A DNA stretch of 64,000 bases from Luteimonas sp. MC1825 (GCF_014764385.1 NZ_CP061714.1:620001-684000), one strand, 5' to 3'; counted from the first letter of the stretch, positions 20,909 through 30,167 are shown. Made by a program: numbers and translations. The notes: generated by a model from the letters alone, not told the origin.

Positions 20909-21946
20909 ATGGATATCGCTGAACTGCTGGCATTCTCGGTCAAGAACAAGGCGTCCGACCTGCACCTGTCCGCGGGCCTGCCGCCGATGATCCGCGTCGA
21001 CGGCGACGTCCGCCGGATCAACATCCCGGCGCTGGACCACAAGCAGGTCCATTCGCTGGTGTACGACATCATGTCGGACAAGCAGCGCCGCGATTACGAG
21101 GAATTCCTCGAGGTCGACTTCTCGTTCGAGATTCCCGGCCTGGCGCGCTTCCGCGTCAACGCCTTCAACCAGAACCGCGGCGCGGGCGCGGTGTTCCGCA
21201 CGGTGCCGTCCGAGGTGCTGACGCTCGAGGACCTCGGCACGCCGCGGATCTTCAAGGAGCTGATCGACCAGCCGCAGGGCCTGATCCTGGTCACCGGCCC
21301 CACGGGCTCCGGCAAGTCGACCACGCTCGCCGCGATGGTCGACCACATCAACAAGACCGAGTACGGGCACCTCCTCACCATCGAGGACCCGATCGAGTTC
21401 GTGCACACCGCGCAGAAGTGCCTGATCAACCAGCGCGAAGTGCACCGCGACACCCACGGCTTCAACGAGGCGCTGCGCTCGGCGCTGCGCGAGGACCCGG
21501 ACTACATCCTGGTCGGCGAGCTGCGTGACCTCGAGACCATCCGCCTGGCGCTGACCGCCGCGGAAACCGGGCATCTGGTGTTCGGTACCCTGCACACCAG
21601 CTCGGCGGCCAAGACCATCGACCGCATCATCGACGTGTTCCCCGCTGGCGAGAAGCCGATGGTGCGCTCGATGCTGTCGGAGTCGCTGCGCGCGGTGATC
21701 TCGCAGGCGCTGCTGAAGAAGGTGGGCGGCGGGCGCACCGCGGCCTGGGAAATCATGGTCGGCATTCCCGCCATCCGCAACCTGATCCGCGAGGACAAGG
21801 TCGCGCAGATGTATTCAGCCATCCAGACCGGGCAGCAGCACGGCATGATGACCCTCGACCAGCATCTCCAGGACCTGGTGAAGCGCGGCATGGTCACGCG
21901 GCCGCAGGCCCGTGACTACGCCAAGGACAAGCGGCTGTTCGAGTAA
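20909..21946 (+). CDS. pilT: Type IV pilus retraction ATPase PilT
   Basis: A 345-residue cytosolic hexameric ATPase that powers pilus retraction and twitching. N-terminal MDIAELLAFSVKNKASDLHL is diagnostic. Walker A is GPTGSGKSTT at about residue 130, the Asp box/Walker B region includes DPDYILVGELRD, and the PilT-specific AIRNLIREDK motif is present near the C-terminus. GGGGAG lies just upstream of ATG 20909. It is followed 12 bp later by pilU. Confidence 0.97.
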   Translation: MDIAELLAFSVKNKASDLHLSAGLPPMIRVDGDVRRINIPALDHKQVHSLVYDIMSDKQRRDYEEFLEVDFSFEIPGLARFRVNAFNQNRGAGAVFRTVPSEVLTLEDLGTPRIFKELIDQPQGLILVTGPTGSGKSTTLAAMVDHINKTEYGHLLTIEDPIEFVHTAQKCLINQREVHRDTHGFNEALRSALREDPDYILVGELRDLETIRLALTAAETGHLVFGTLHTSSAAKTIDRIIDVFPAGEKPMVRSMLSESLRAVISQALLKKVGGGRTAAWEIMVGIPAIRNLIREDKVAQMYSAIQTGQQHGMMTLDQHLQDLVKRGMVTRPQARDYAKDKRLFE

Positions 21947-21958
21947 CCGGAGCACCAC

Positions 21959-23089
21959 ATGAGCGCCATCGATTTCACCTCGTTCCTCAAGCTGATGGCC
22001 CACCAGAAGGCCTCGGACCTGTTCATCACCGCCGGCATGCCGCCGTCGATGAAGGTCCACGGCAAGATCTCGCCCATCACCCAGAACCCGCTCACGCCGC
22101 AGCAGGCGCGCGACCTGGTGCTCAACGTCATGTCGCCGCCGCAGCGCGAGGAGTTCGAGCGCACGCACGAATGCAACTTCGCCATCGGTGTCTCGGGCGT
22201 GGGCCGTTTCCGCGTGTCGTGCTTCTACCAGCGCAACCAGGTCGGCATGGTGCTGCGCCGCATCGAGACCAGGATCCCGACCGTCGAGGAGCTCAACCTC
22301 CCGCCGATCATCAAGACCCTGGCGATGACCAAGCGCGGCATCATCCTGTTCGTGGGCGCCACCGGCACCGGCAAGTCGACGTCGCTGGCGGCGATGATCG
22401 GCTACCGCAACCAGAACTCCACCGGGCACATCATCACCATCGAGGACCCGATCGAATTCGTGCACAAGCACGAGGGTTGCATCATCACCCAGCGCGAGGT
22501 CGGCATCGACACCGACAGCTGGGAGAACGCGCTCAAGAACACCCTGCGCCAGGCGCCCGATGTGATCATGATCGGCGAGGTGCGTACCCGCGAGGGCATG
22601 GACCACGCCATTTCGTTCGCTGAAACCGGCCACCTGGTGCTGTGCACGCTGCACGCCAACAACGCCAACCAGGCGATGGACCGCATCATCAACTTCTTCC
22701 CGGAGGACCGTCGCGGCCAGCTGCTGATGGACCTGTCGCTGAACCTCAAGGGCGTGGTGGCGCAGCAGCTGATCCCCACGCCGGACGGCAAGGGGCGGCG
22801 CGTGGCGATGGAAATCATGCTCGGCACGCCGCTCGTGCAGGACTACATCCGCGACGGCGAGATCCACAAGCTCAAGGAAGTGATGAAGGAGTCGACCAAC
22901 CTCGGCATGAAGACCTTCGACCAGGCGCTGTTCGAGCTTTACCAGGCCGGCGAGATCTCCTACGAGGATGCGCTGCGCTACGCCGACTCCGCCAACGAGG
23001 TGCGCCTGCGCATCAAGCTGGCGCAGGGCGGTGATGCGCGCACGTTGTCGCAGGGGCTGGACGGCGTCGAGGTGGCCGAGGTGCGTTGA
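21959..23089 (+). CDS. pilU: PilT-like retraction ATPase PilU
   Basis: A 376-residue PilT paralogue that assists PilT-dependent pilus retraction. It has GATGTGKSTSLAAMIGY (Walker A), APDVIMIGEVRTREGM and HLVLCTLHANNANQ motifs. Compared with PilT it has a longer C-terminal tail (YEDALRYADSANEVRLRIKLA). A GGAG site precedes the ATG; the pair is an operon, closed by the hairpin at 23114-23137. Confidence 0.95.
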   Translation: MSAIDFTSFLKLMAHQKASDLFITAGMPPSMKVHGKISPITQNPLTPQQARDLVLNVMSPPQREEFERTHECNFAIGVSGVGRFRVSCFYQRNQVGMVLRRIETRIPTVEELNLPPIIKTLAMTKRGIILFVGATGTGKSTSLAAMIGYRNQNSTGHIITIEDPIEFVHKHEGCIITQREVGIDTDSWENALKNTLRQAPDVIMIGEVRTREGMDHAISFAETGHLVLCTLHANNANQAMDRIINFFPEDRRGQLLMDLSLNLKGVVAQQLIPTPDGKGRRVAMEIMLGTPLVQDYIRDGEIHKLKEVMKESTNLGMKTFDQALFELYQAGEISYEDALRYADSANEVRLRIKLAQGGDARTLSQGLDGVEVAEVR

Positions 23090-23113
23090 AACGCTGCATT
23101 TCACGTGTTCCGC

Positions 23114-23145
23114 GAAGGGCGCCTGGTGGCGCCCTTCACGTTTGC
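23114..23145 (+). terminator. Probable pilTU terminator
   Basis: A perfect 10-bp stem (23114-23123 with 23128-23137, loop TGGT) follows pilU by 24 bp. It is followed by TTT and, after a short GC patch, TTTTT, so the T run is displaced. It could be an imperfect intrinsic terminator. Confidence 0.5.
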
Positions 23146-23203
23146 GCCCTTTTTACCTTCCACCGGCGACAATGACCGGCCGTTCCAACACCCGGAGATC
23201 CCC

Positions 23204-23830
23204 ATGGCTTTCACCCTGCCGAAGTTGCCCTACGCCTACGACGCGCTCGAGCCGCACATCGACGCGCAGACGATGGAAATCCACCACACCAAGCATCACC
23301 AGACCTACATCAACAACGCCAACGCCGCCCTCGAGGGCACCGAGTGGGCCGACAAGAGTGCCGAAGAGATCATCGCCAACCTCGACAAGCTGCCCGAGGA
23401 CAAGCGCGTGCCGCTGCGCAACAACGCCGGTGGCCACGCCAACCACTCGCTGTTCTGGACGGTGATGTCGCATGAGGGTGGCGGCAACCCGGTAGGCGAG
23501 GTGGCCAAGCGCATCGACAGCGACCTTGGTGGCTTCGACGCGTTCAAGGAAGCCTTCACCAAGGCGGCGCTGACGCGCTTCGGCAGCGGCTGGGCGTGGC
23601 TGTCCACCGACAAGGCCGGCAAGCTGCTGGTGGAAAGCAGCGCCAACCAGGACAGCCCGCTCATGAAGGGCATCGGTTCGGGCAACACCCCGATCCTCGG
23701 CCTGGACGTGTGGGAACATGCGTACTACCTGAAGTACCAGAACCGCCGCCCGGACTACATCGGCGCGTTCTACAACGTGGTCGACTGGAACGAAGTCGAG
23801 CGCCGTTACCAGGAAGCCATCGCGGGCTGA
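23204..23830 (+). CDS. sodA: Superoxide dismutase, manganese type
   Basis: A 208-residue Mn/Fe-family enzyme dismutating superoxide. Metal ligands are seen in the first helices (MEIHHTKHH), in [10 protein letters not shown] and in [16 protein letters not shown] together with the NQDSPL glutamine (in place of the iron-type QxWNH and AATPL pattern) indicates the manganese subtype, though xanthomonad enzymes can be cambialistic. No signal peptide, so cytosolic. A CGGAG site precedes the ATG. Confidence 0.95.
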   Translation: MAFTLPKLPYAYDALEPHIDAQTMEIHHTKHHQTYINNANAALEGTEWADKSAEEIIANLDKLPEDKRVPLRNNAGGHANHSLFWTVMSHEGGGNPVGEVAKRIDSDLGGFDAFKEAFTKAALTRFGSGWAWLSTDKAGKLLVESSANQDSPLMKGIGSGNTPILGLDVWEHAYYLKYQNRRPDYIGAFYNVVDWNEVERRYQEAIAG

Positions 23831-23842
23831 GTAGCGCACGCT

Positions 23843-23910
23843 TCCCCGGCAGTGCCGGGGATAGTGGTTCCGAACTCGAAGACCCCGCAGCGATGCGGGG
23901 TTTTTCTTGT
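23843..23910 (+). terminator. sodA: sodA tandem terminator
   Basis: Two hairpins follow the sodA stop: TCCCCGGC/GCCGGGGA at 23843-23861, then CCCCGC/GCGGGG at 23883-23900 followed by TTTTTCTTG. The second is a standard intrinsic terminator. Confidence 0.85.
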
Positions 23911-24125
23911 TTGGCCTCACGGCCACTCTGGTGCTCTTCGCGCGTCGCTGGTTCCGGAGAGCACACGCACGGGATCGCGGGCAGTGGCTTTGCTCCTCAA
24001 ACCACCGCGAAGTGCGGCGTACCGGGTGCCAAGGCCCTTGAGGGCGAAGTCAAGGAGGAGGCGATGGCCGCAAGGCCATCGCCGGGGGACATGAGTCCTC
24101 AAGGGCCTTGGCACCCGGCGCCCGT
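23911..24125. repeat. Structured non-coding stretch with long inverted repeats
   Basis: No credible gene occupies this stretch. It is a chain of inverted repeats: GTGCTCT/AGAGCAC at 23931-23937 and 23958-23964; a GTGG...CCAC pair near 23985-24006; a perfect 22-bp pair at 24022-24043 and 24097-24118; and, nested inside that, a perfect 10-bp stem at 24060-24069 and 24074-24083 closed by a GCAA tetraloop. The layout suggests an interspersed palindromic repeat or a structured RNA; which one cannot be told from this window. Confidence 0.6.
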
Positions 24126-24259
24126 ATCAGCGCCGCGCTTTTTCTCCAATGTGAGGAGAATCAGGACACGTGCTGATGACGCCCGGGCACACCCGGGGTT
24201 GCGTCGTGGAGCCGCGCTGGCGAGGATTGCGGCGACACCCCTCGAGGACCGCGCCGACG
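24126..24259 (+). other. Leader of the FKBP isomerase gene
   Basis: About 134 bases between the palindrome and the FKBP start. Nothing specific is recognisable apart from a frame open on the plus strand that has no family resemblance. A promoter for the FKBP gene presumably lies here. Confidence 0.3.
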
Positions 24260-24721
24260 ATGGATATCGCAGACCGCCGCATTGCCACCGTGCACTTCAC
24301 GCTGACCGACGCGGCCAGCGGCCAGGCGATCACCAGCACGCGCGGCCACGAGCCGCTGACCTACATGCATGGCAGCGGCGGCATCGCGCGCGGGCTCGAA
24401 CAGGCGCTGGAAGGACGCAAGGCCGGCGACCGGTTCGAGGTGGTGGTGGCGCCGGAGGACGGTTTCGGCCAACGCCATGACGCGCTGGTGCAGACCCTGC
24501 CGCGCGCGATGTGGCGCGCCCCGTCGGAGCCCACGGTCGGCGACAAGCTCGAGACCACCACCGCCAGCGGACCGCTCGAAGTGGTGGTGACCGCGGTGTC
24601 CGCTGACGGCATCACCGTCGACGGCAACCACCCGCTGGCCGGACGTGCGTTCCGCGCCGAAGTCGAAGTGCTTTCGGTGCGCGTGCCGACCCCGGACGAG
24701 GTGCAATTCGGCCTCGGCTGA
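24260..24721 (+). CDS. FKBP-type peptidyl-prolyl isomerase, SlyD-like
   Basis: A 153-residue cytosolic prolyl isomerase/chaperone. It shows the SlyD layout: YMHGSGGIARGLEQALEGRKAGDRF (FKBP core), then PEDGFGQRHD leading to the inserted IF chaperone domain, and the return VDGNHPLAGRAFRAEVEVL. The histidine- and cysteine-rich metal-binding tail of E. coli SlyD is missing. The ATG at 24260 gives the usual N-terminus. It stands between the repeat region and the convergent DUF4153 gene. Confidence 0.9.
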   Translation: MDIADRRIATVHFTLTDAASGQAITSTRGHEPLTYMHGSGGIARGLEQALEGRKAGDRFEVVVAPEDGFGQRHDALVQTLPRAMWRAPSEPTVGDKLETTTASGPLEVVVTAVSADGITVDGNHPLAGRAFRAEVEVLSVRVPTPDEVQFGLG

Positions 24722-24760
24722 CATAAGCGCGCCCGGGCGGCCCCGAGCGGCAGCGAACGC

Positions 24761-26608
24761 TCAGGGACCGCAGTCGGTGCACGCCCCTGGGCGGGCGTCG
24801 GCCTCGACCGTCGCCTCGCCCCTGTTGTCGTGGAATTCGCGCACCGGCCCATCACCGATGCGCACGTCCGGCCAGCGCCGCGGCTGGGGGGCGATGCGCC
24901 CGGCGAGGAGGTCGGCGCGCAGCTGGCGGCGGCCGGCGCGCCCGCCATCGGCTTGCTGCCACAGGCCCAGGCTGCCGGTCACGCGCCAGGCGCCATCGGC
25001 ACCGGGCGTGGCGTGCGTGCAGTCGCCGCCCATGTCCTCGCGCATCACGCACAACAAGGTTTCGCGCGTGCCGTCGCCGTCCAGGTCCGGGGTGAGCAGG
25101 ATGCAGTCCGAGCCCTCGCGCAGGCAGTCCCCGGCACCGAGGCGTCCAGCGGCCAAGGCCTGCCACCAGCCGTCGTCGGGTGCCACGGCGCTGCCCGCCA
25201 GTTGCAGGTCTGCGCGGAGCGCCTCGGCGTCGCGCTTGCGGTTGTCGTCACCCGGCTCGAACCCGCCCCAGCGTGATGGCCGGGCCAGCACCCGCTCGAG
25301 CTCCGCGAGGCGCGCGGGCTCGGTCGTGAATGCGGGATTGCCACGCAGCGACAGGGTCGCCAGGTAGCCGCGGCGCCCGCTGTCGAACCGCAGCCAGGCC
25401 AGGTCGAAGTCGTCGGGCGCGGTGCGCCCATCGGCCAGGCGCTGCATCTGGCTGGCCACGCCGATGCGCTGGCCGTCGATCACCGGCGAATTCGCCAGCA
25501 CCACCAGCGCCACCACCACCCAGGACATCACCCGGTTCACGCCGCGCACCGGCCCGAGCCAGTGGCCGCGCCCGCGCAGCGCGGCGAACGCGTAGCCGAA
25601 CGCATGCGCCGCCACCACGGCCACCAGCAGCACTGCCCACACGCGCGCGCTGGTCCAGCCGTGTTGCGCGATGCGCAGCCACAGGGCGTAGAGCGCGAGC
25701 ACGGCGTACAGCGGCAGCACCAGCAGGCCGGCGTCGACCACGCGGCGCAGCCAGGCCGGGTAGGGCGGCGTGCCCTCGCCGTCCTGGAACACGGCATTGG
25801 TGAACACCACCAGCAGCGCGACCACGCTGACCAGGATCGTTGCCGCCGACGCCCGCTCCCACAGCGGCGCCAGCCCGGTGAACGGCAGGCTCACCACGAA
25901 CAGCACGGCGATGAAGGCGAGCAGCGGCAGCAGGCCGGTGAAGATCGCGAAGAGCACCTGGCGCGCCACCTGCACCGCCCGCGCCTGGGTGCGGCCGATG
26001 AGCACGCCGAGGCCGGCCATGGCACCGGTGGCGAGATAGACGAACGCGTCCTCGCGGAACAGTTCGCGGAAGAACGTGATCTTGACCAGCGCGAACAGCG
26101 CCGCCCACAGGTACAGCACCGCCCAGCAGATGGCGGTGAACAGCGCGGCCAGCGCCAGGGTCAGCGCGTTCTGCCAGGCGTGTTCGACCAGCGCCGGGTA
26201 GGCCGCGCGCCAGTGGCCGTCCACCAGCCGGCACTGCAGCCAGGGGAGGATCACGAACAGGCCGATGGCCAGGGACACGCCGAACGGGCCCAGCACCTCG
26301 GAGGCGCGGATGCCGGGCCCCCCGGTGGCGTTCCAGGCGGCCCAGGTGGCCAGCGCGGCGACCACCAGCAGGGTCGCGACCGCGTGCTGCCAGAACCGCG
26401 CGTCGCGCAGGCGCCGCACGCTGAGCGCCATCACGGTCGGCACGGCGAGCACCAGCGTGTACCAGCAGACACGCCCGCCGAGGGCGTTGAACGGCCACCA
26501 GCCGGCGGCGTCGCCCTTCTGCGCCAGGTACATCAGGCCGCCCTGCAGCACGGCCAGCAGCACGATGAACGCGCGCTCGTTCCTGGGCAGCGGGGTGTCC
26601 ACGGTCAT
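24761..26608 (-). CDS. DUF4153 polytopic membrane protein
   Basis: A 615-residue inner-membrane protein. Eleven or more hydrophobic segments fill residues 15-405. A soluble C-terminal region of about 200 residues follows, holding DLDGDGTRETLLC, a calcium-type acidic loop, and a cysteine-containing tail. The N-terminal half resembles DUF4153, a family without known function. It is the only gene on its strand here; yqgE is divergent. ATG 26608 starts just before the first helix. Confidence 0.72.
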   Translation of the reverse strand: MTVDTPLPRNERAFIVLLAVLQGGLMYLAQKGDAAGWWPFNALGGRVCWYTLVLAVPTVMALSVRRLRDARFWQHAVATLLVVAALATWAAWNATGGPGIRASEVLGPFGVSLAIGLFVILPWLQCRLVDGHWRAAYPALVEHAWQNALTLALAALFTAICWAVLYLWAALFALVKITFFRELFREDAFVYLATGAMAGLGVLIGRTQARAVQVARQVLFAIFTGLLPLLAFIAVLFVVSLPFTGLAPLWERASAATILVSVVALLVVFTNAVFQDGEGTPPYPAWLRRVVDAGLLVLPLYAVLALYALWLRIAQHGWTSARVWAVLLVAVVAAHAFGYAFAALRGRGHWLGPVRGVNRVMSWVVVALVVLANSPVIDGQRIGVASQMQRLADGRTAPDDFDLAWLRFDSGRRGYLATLSLRGNPAFTTEPARLAELERVLARPSRWGGFEPGDDNRKRDAEALRADLQLAGSAVAPDDGWWQALAAGRLGAGDCLREGSDCILLTPDLDGDGTRETLLCVMREDMGGDCTHATPGADGAWRVTGSLGLWQQADGGRAGRRQLRADLLAGRIAPQPRRWPDVRIGDGPVREFHDNRGEATVEADARPGACTDCGP

Positions 26609-26681
26609 CGGCTTGCATCCTGCGGTCGTCGGGCCCGGCGAGTATGCCTGCGCGGCTGGGGCGGGCGCGCCCGCCACTGGC

Positions 26682-26687
26682 TAGAAT
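26682..26687 (+). promoter_or_regulatory. Candidate -10 for a leaderless yqgE mRNA
   Basis: TAGAAT ends 6 bp before the yqgE ATG, which would put the transcription start on the initiation codon. No -35 match is seen at 17 bp spacing. Confidence 0.35.
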
Positions 26688-26693
26688 GGCGGC

Positions 26694-27254
26694 ATGACCA
26701 TGTCCCCGCTCGCCAACCAGCTGCTGGTCGCGCTGCCCGCGTTGTCCGATCCGCATTTCGCGCGCAGCGTCGCGCTGGTGTGCCAGCACGATGCCCAGGG
26801 TGCGATGGGCATCGTGGTCAATCGCGTGTCCGACTACGCGCTGGGCGACGTGTTCTCGCAGATGGGCATCGCCTGCGCCGACGAGGCGCTGTGCGCGGTT
26901 CCGGTGCTTGCCGGTGGCCCGGTGCATCCCGAGCGCGGATTCGTCGTGCACGACGGCGACCGCGGCTGGGATTCCAGCCTCGCGATCGCGGACGGCCTGT
27001 TCGTCACCACGTCGCGCGACGTGCTCGAGGCGATGGCCGTCGGCGAAGGCCCGGCAAACGTGGCGATGGCGCTGGGCTGCGCGGGCTGGGGCGCCGGGCA
27101 GCTGGAGCACGAGCTCACCGAAAACAGCTGGCTGACCGTGCCCGCCGATGCCGCGCTGCTGTTCGAAGAGCCGCTGGAGTCGCGCTGGCAGGCCGCCGCG
27201 GGCCGCATCGGCGTCGACATGGCGCGCATGGCGGACTACGCCGGTCACGCCTGA
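26694..27254 (+). CDS. yqgE: YqgE/AlgH family protein (UPF0301)
   Basis: A 186-residue cytosolic protein matching UPF0301 throughout: [51 protein letters not shown] and [14 protein letters not shown]. AlgH was linked to alginate regulation in Pseudomonas but its biochemical role is not settled. Two ATGs (26694, 26700) are possible. The stop overlaps the ruvX ATG (TGATG), a widely conserved pairing. Confidence 0.93.
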   Translation: MTMSPLANQLLVALPALSDPHFARSVALVCQHDAQGAMGIVVNRVSDYALGDVFSQMGIACADEALCAVPVLAGGPVHPERGFVVHDGDRGWDSSLAIADGLFVTTSRDVLEAMAVGEGPANVAMALGCAGWGAGQLEHELTENSWLTVPADAALLFEEPLESRWQAAAGRIGVDMARMADYAGHA

Positions 27255-27715
27255 TGGGCACGATCCGCAGCGACGGCACCGTACTCGGCTTCGACGTCGG
27301 CTCGCGCCGCATCGGGGTGGCCGTGGGCAGCGCATTCGGCCACGGCGCACGCGCGCTGGAAGTGGTGGACGTGCATGGCGACGCGGTCGACTGGTCGGCG
27401 ATCGACCGGATCAGGAAGGAATGGGGGCCCGATGGCTGCGTGGTTGGCGATCCGCTGACCCTCGAGGGCGGCGACCAGCCGATCCGTGCGCGCGCACATG
27501 CGTTCGCGCGCGCGCTGGCGGTGCGCTACGGAATCCCGGTGGTGCTGGTCGACGAACGCTCGAGCTCGATCGAGGCGGCGCAACGCTTCGCGCTCGACCG
27601 CGCCGAAGGCCGCCGGCGCCGGCGCGATGCCGCGGCGCTGGATGCGGTGGCCGCCGCGGTGATCATCGAACGCTGGCTGGCGGCGCCGCAGGACGCGGTG
27701 GCGGTGACGCCATGA
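27254..27715 (+). CDS. ruvX: RuvX/YqgF Holliday-junction resolvase-like nuclease
   Basis: A 153-residue RNase H-fold protein with GFDVGSRRIGVAVGS at the N-terminus (first catalytic Asp), VVGDPLTLEGG, VVLVDERSSSIEA (acidic residue) and a DAAALDAVAAAVI C-terminal Asp. YqgF proteins process the 5' end of 16S pre-rRNA or resolve junctions. Coupled to yqgE upstream and to pyrB downstream (ATGA). Confidence 0.94.
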   Translation: MGTIRSDGTVLGFDVGSRRIGVAVGSAFGHGARALEVVDVHGDAVDWSAIDRIRKEWGPDGCVVGDPLTLEGGDQPIRARAHAFARALAVRYGIPVVLVDERSSSIEAAQRFALDRAEGRRRRRDAAALDAVAAAVIIERWLAAPQDAVAVTP

Positions 27716-28686
27716 CCGGCTCGCCGCAGCCGGCCGCGACGCGCGCACTGCCGATGCAGACGCACGACGATGGCCGCCTGCGCCACCTGCTGACCCTTGA
27801 AGGGCTGCCGCGCGCGACGCTGGTGGCGCTGCTGGATCGTGCCCAGGCGTTCGTCGACGGCCAGGGCGCGGCGGATCCGCGCGCGCTTGCCGGCAGCGCG
27901 GTGTGCACGCTGTTCTTCGAGCCGTCCACGCGCACGCGGCTGTCGTTCCAGCGCGCCGCGCAGCGCCTGGCCGCCGACGTGCTCGATTTCGACGCCTCCA
28001 CCTCGTCGACCAGCAAGGGCGAGACCGCGCTCGACACGCTGCGCAACATCGAGGCGATGGGCGTGCGCGGCTTCATCGTGCGCCACCACGCCGATGGTGC
28101 CGCGGCCGCGCTGGCAACCGCCGCGCAGCCCGGCACCGCGGTGGTCAACGCCGGCGATGGCCGCAGAGCGCATCCCACCCAGGGCCTCCTCGACATGCTG
28201 ACCCTGCGCCAGGCCAAGGGCGCCGACTTCGCGCGGCTCAAGGTGGCGATCGTCGGCGACATCAGGCACTCGCGCGTCGCGCGCTCCGACTTGCACGCGC
28301 TGCGCACGCTGGGCATCGGCGAGATCCGTGCCTGCGGCCCGCGCGCGTTGCTGCCCGATGACGACACGCTTGCCGGTTGCATGGTCGGAGATGACTTCGA
28401 CGCGGCGCTCGACGGCGTGGACGCGGTGATGATGCTGCGCCTGCAGCGCGAACGCATGGTGGAAGGCCTGGTGCCGTCGCTGGAGGCCTACCACCGCGAC
28501 TTCGGCCTGACCCACGCACGCCTGCTGCGCGCCGCGCCGGATGCCGTGGTGCTGCATCCAGGACCCATGAACCGCGGCGTGGAGATCGACGACGCCGTCG
28601 CCGATGGCGCGCAGTCGCTGATCCTGCGCCAGGTGTCCAACGGCGTCGCCGTGCGCATGGCGGTGCTGGAAGCGCTGCTCGCCTGA
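27712..28686 (+). CDS. pyrB: Aspartate carbamoyltransferase catalytic chain
   Basis: A 324-residue enzyme making carbamoyl-aspartate, the committed step of pyrimidine synthesis. Carbamoyl-phosphate motif FFEPSTRTRLSF, the SSTSKGET loop, GDGRRAHPTQGLLD and the C-terminal HPGPMNRGVEI are intact. No pyrI is adjacent. The first ~14 residues are variable; an internal ATG at residue 15 is possible, but the upstream ATG overlaps the ruvX stop. Convergent with mgtE. Confidence 0.96.
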   Translation: MTGSPQPAATRALPMQTHDDGRLRHLLTLEGLPRATLVALLDRAQAFVDGQGAADPRALAGSAVCTLFFEPSTRTRLSFQRAAQRLAADVLDFDASTSSTSKGETALDTLRNIEAMGVRGFIVRHHADGAAAALATAAQPGTAVVNAGDGRRAHPTQGLLDMLTLRQAKGADFARLKVAIVGDIRHSRVARSDLHALRTLGIGEIRACGPRALLPDDDTLAGCMVGDDFDAALDGVDAVMMLRLQRERMVEGLVPSLEAYHRDFGLTHARLLRAAPDAVVLHPGPMNRGVEIDDAVADGAQSLILRQVSNGVAVRMAVLEALLA

Positions 28687-28699
28687 GCGGAGCCGCGCC

Positions 28700-30061
28700 T
28701 CAGCGCAGCAGGATCACCGTCGCCAGGCCGAGGAAGCTGAAGAATCCCATCACGTCGGTGACCGCGGTGACCACCACGCCACCGGCCACCGCCGGGTCGA
28801 TGTTGGCGCGCTTCATGGCCAGCGGGACCAGCACGCCGGCCAATGCCGCGGCGCAGAAGTTGATGACCAGCGCGACCGCGATGACCACGCCCAGCAGCCA
28901 GTCGTGGAACCACGCGAACGCCACCAGTCCCACGAACGAGCCGATCAGCAGGCCGTTGATCAGGGCCACGCGCAGCTCCTTCCACAGCAGCACGCGCGCG
29001 TTGCTCGCGCCCACCTGGCCAAGCGCCAGGCCGCGCACGATCAGCGTCAGCACCTGCATGGCGGCGTTGCCGCCGATGCCGGCGACGATGGGCATCAGCA
29101 CCGCCAGCGCCACGATCCGCTCGATGGTGCCCTCGAAGCGCCCGATCACCCAGGCGGCGAGGAACGCGGTGGCCAGGTTGACCGTGAGCCACACGATGCG
29201 CCCGCGCACCGCGCGCCGCACCGGCGAGAACAGGTCCTCGTCCTCGTCCAGGCCGGCGGCGCCGAGCGCCTGGTGCTCCGCCTGCTCGCGGATGATGTCG
29301 ACCACGTCGTCGATGGTGATGCGGCCGAGCAGCACGTTGCCTTCGTCGACCACCGGCGCCGACACCCAGTCGTGGTCGGAAAACTGGCGCGCCACCGACT
29401 CGGCCGACGCGTCGACGTGGATCGCGGTCAGTTCGTCGTCGATCAGGCGGTTGATCGGGCTCGCCGGCTCGTGCGTCACCAGGTCCTGCAGCGCCACCCA
29501 GCCGATCAGCTGGTGGCGGCGGTTGACCACGTACAGGTGGTCGGTGTGCTCGGGCAGTTCGCCGCGCAGGCGCAGGAAACGCAGCACCACGTCCACCGTG
29601 GTGTCGGCGCGCACCGTGACCACATCCGGATTCATCAGCCGGCCGGCGGTGTCCTCGGGATACGACAGCACCTGCTCCAGGCGCTCGCGGTTCTCGCGGT
29701 CCATCGACTTGAGGACTTCCTCGATGACCGTGGCGGGCAGGTCGCCCACCAGGTCGGCGAGGTCGTCGATGTCGAGGTCTTCGACCGCGGCCACGATCTC
29801 GTCGGTGTCCATGTCGGCGAGCAGGCTTTCGCGCACCTCGTCGCCCACGTGCACCAGCACCTCGCCGTCGTCCTCGGGATCGACCAGGCCCCAGACCACC
29901 ATGCGGCGGCCGGGTGGCAGGGATTCGAGGAGGTTGCCGATCTCGGCCGGGGCCAGCGTGTTGACCAGCCGCCGCACCGGGCCCAGGCGGCCGCTGTCGA
30001 TGGCGTCCGACAGCAGGCGCAGCTGGCGCGCGGTCTTGTCGTGGCGGACGGCTTCGGCCAT
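28700..30061 (-). CDS. mgtE: Magnesium transporter MgtE
   Basis: A 453-residue inner-membrane Mg2+ channel. Order: N-terminal superhelical domain (residues 1-130, LADLVGDLPATVIEEVLKSM), a CBS pair (about 135-260, EDTAGRLMNPDVVTVRADTT), a plug helix, then five transmembrane helices from about residue 285. The pore signature GIGGNAAMQVLTL and the final DVMGFFSFLGLAT are present. In the family, cytosolic Mg2+ bound between the N and CBS domains closes the pore. It lies downstream of the PTS cluster, separated by 106 bp from the oxygenase gene. Confidence 0.95.
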   Translation of the reverse strand: MAEAVRHDKTARQLRLLSDAIDSGRLGPVRRLVNTLAPAEIGNLLESLPPGRRMVVWGLVDPEDDGEVLVHVGDEVRESLLADMDTDEIVAAVEDLDIDDLADLVGDLPATVIEEVLKSMDRENRERLEQVLSYPEDTAGRLMNPDVVTVRADTTVDVVLRFLRLRGELPEHTDHLYVVNRRHQLIGWVALQDLVTHEPASPINRLIDDELTAIHVDASAESVARQFSDHDWVSAPVVDEGNVLLGRITIDDVVDIIREQAEHQALGAAGLDEDEDLFSPVRRAVRGRIVWLTVNLATAFLAAWVIGRFEGTIERIVALAVLMPIVAGIGGNAAMQVLTLIVRGLALGQVGASNARVLLWKELRVALINGLLIGSFVGLVAFAWFHDWLLGVVIAVALVINFCAAALAGVLVPLAMKRANIDPAVAGGVVVTAVTDVMGFFSFLGLATVILLR

Positions 30062-30167
30062 GGCGGGCTTCCGGGGAGCGTCGCGCGACGTGATGCGCGA
30101 CAGGATCAGGCGTTCATGCGCGCATTATCGCCCGCATGCACCGCTGTTGCCCACCGCCGTGTGCGCG

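Noticed and set aside
23860..23882. tRNA T-arm-like GGTTCCGAACTC
   Set aside because: No cloverleaf, anticodon arm or acceptor stem can be built around it; it lies between two hairpins of the sodA terminator.
23596..24480. 294-codon plus-strand frame covering the sodA end, the palindrome and the FKBP start
   Set aside because: It overlaps two established genes in another frame. Only its middle part could be a short unusual frame, which is discussed as a finding.
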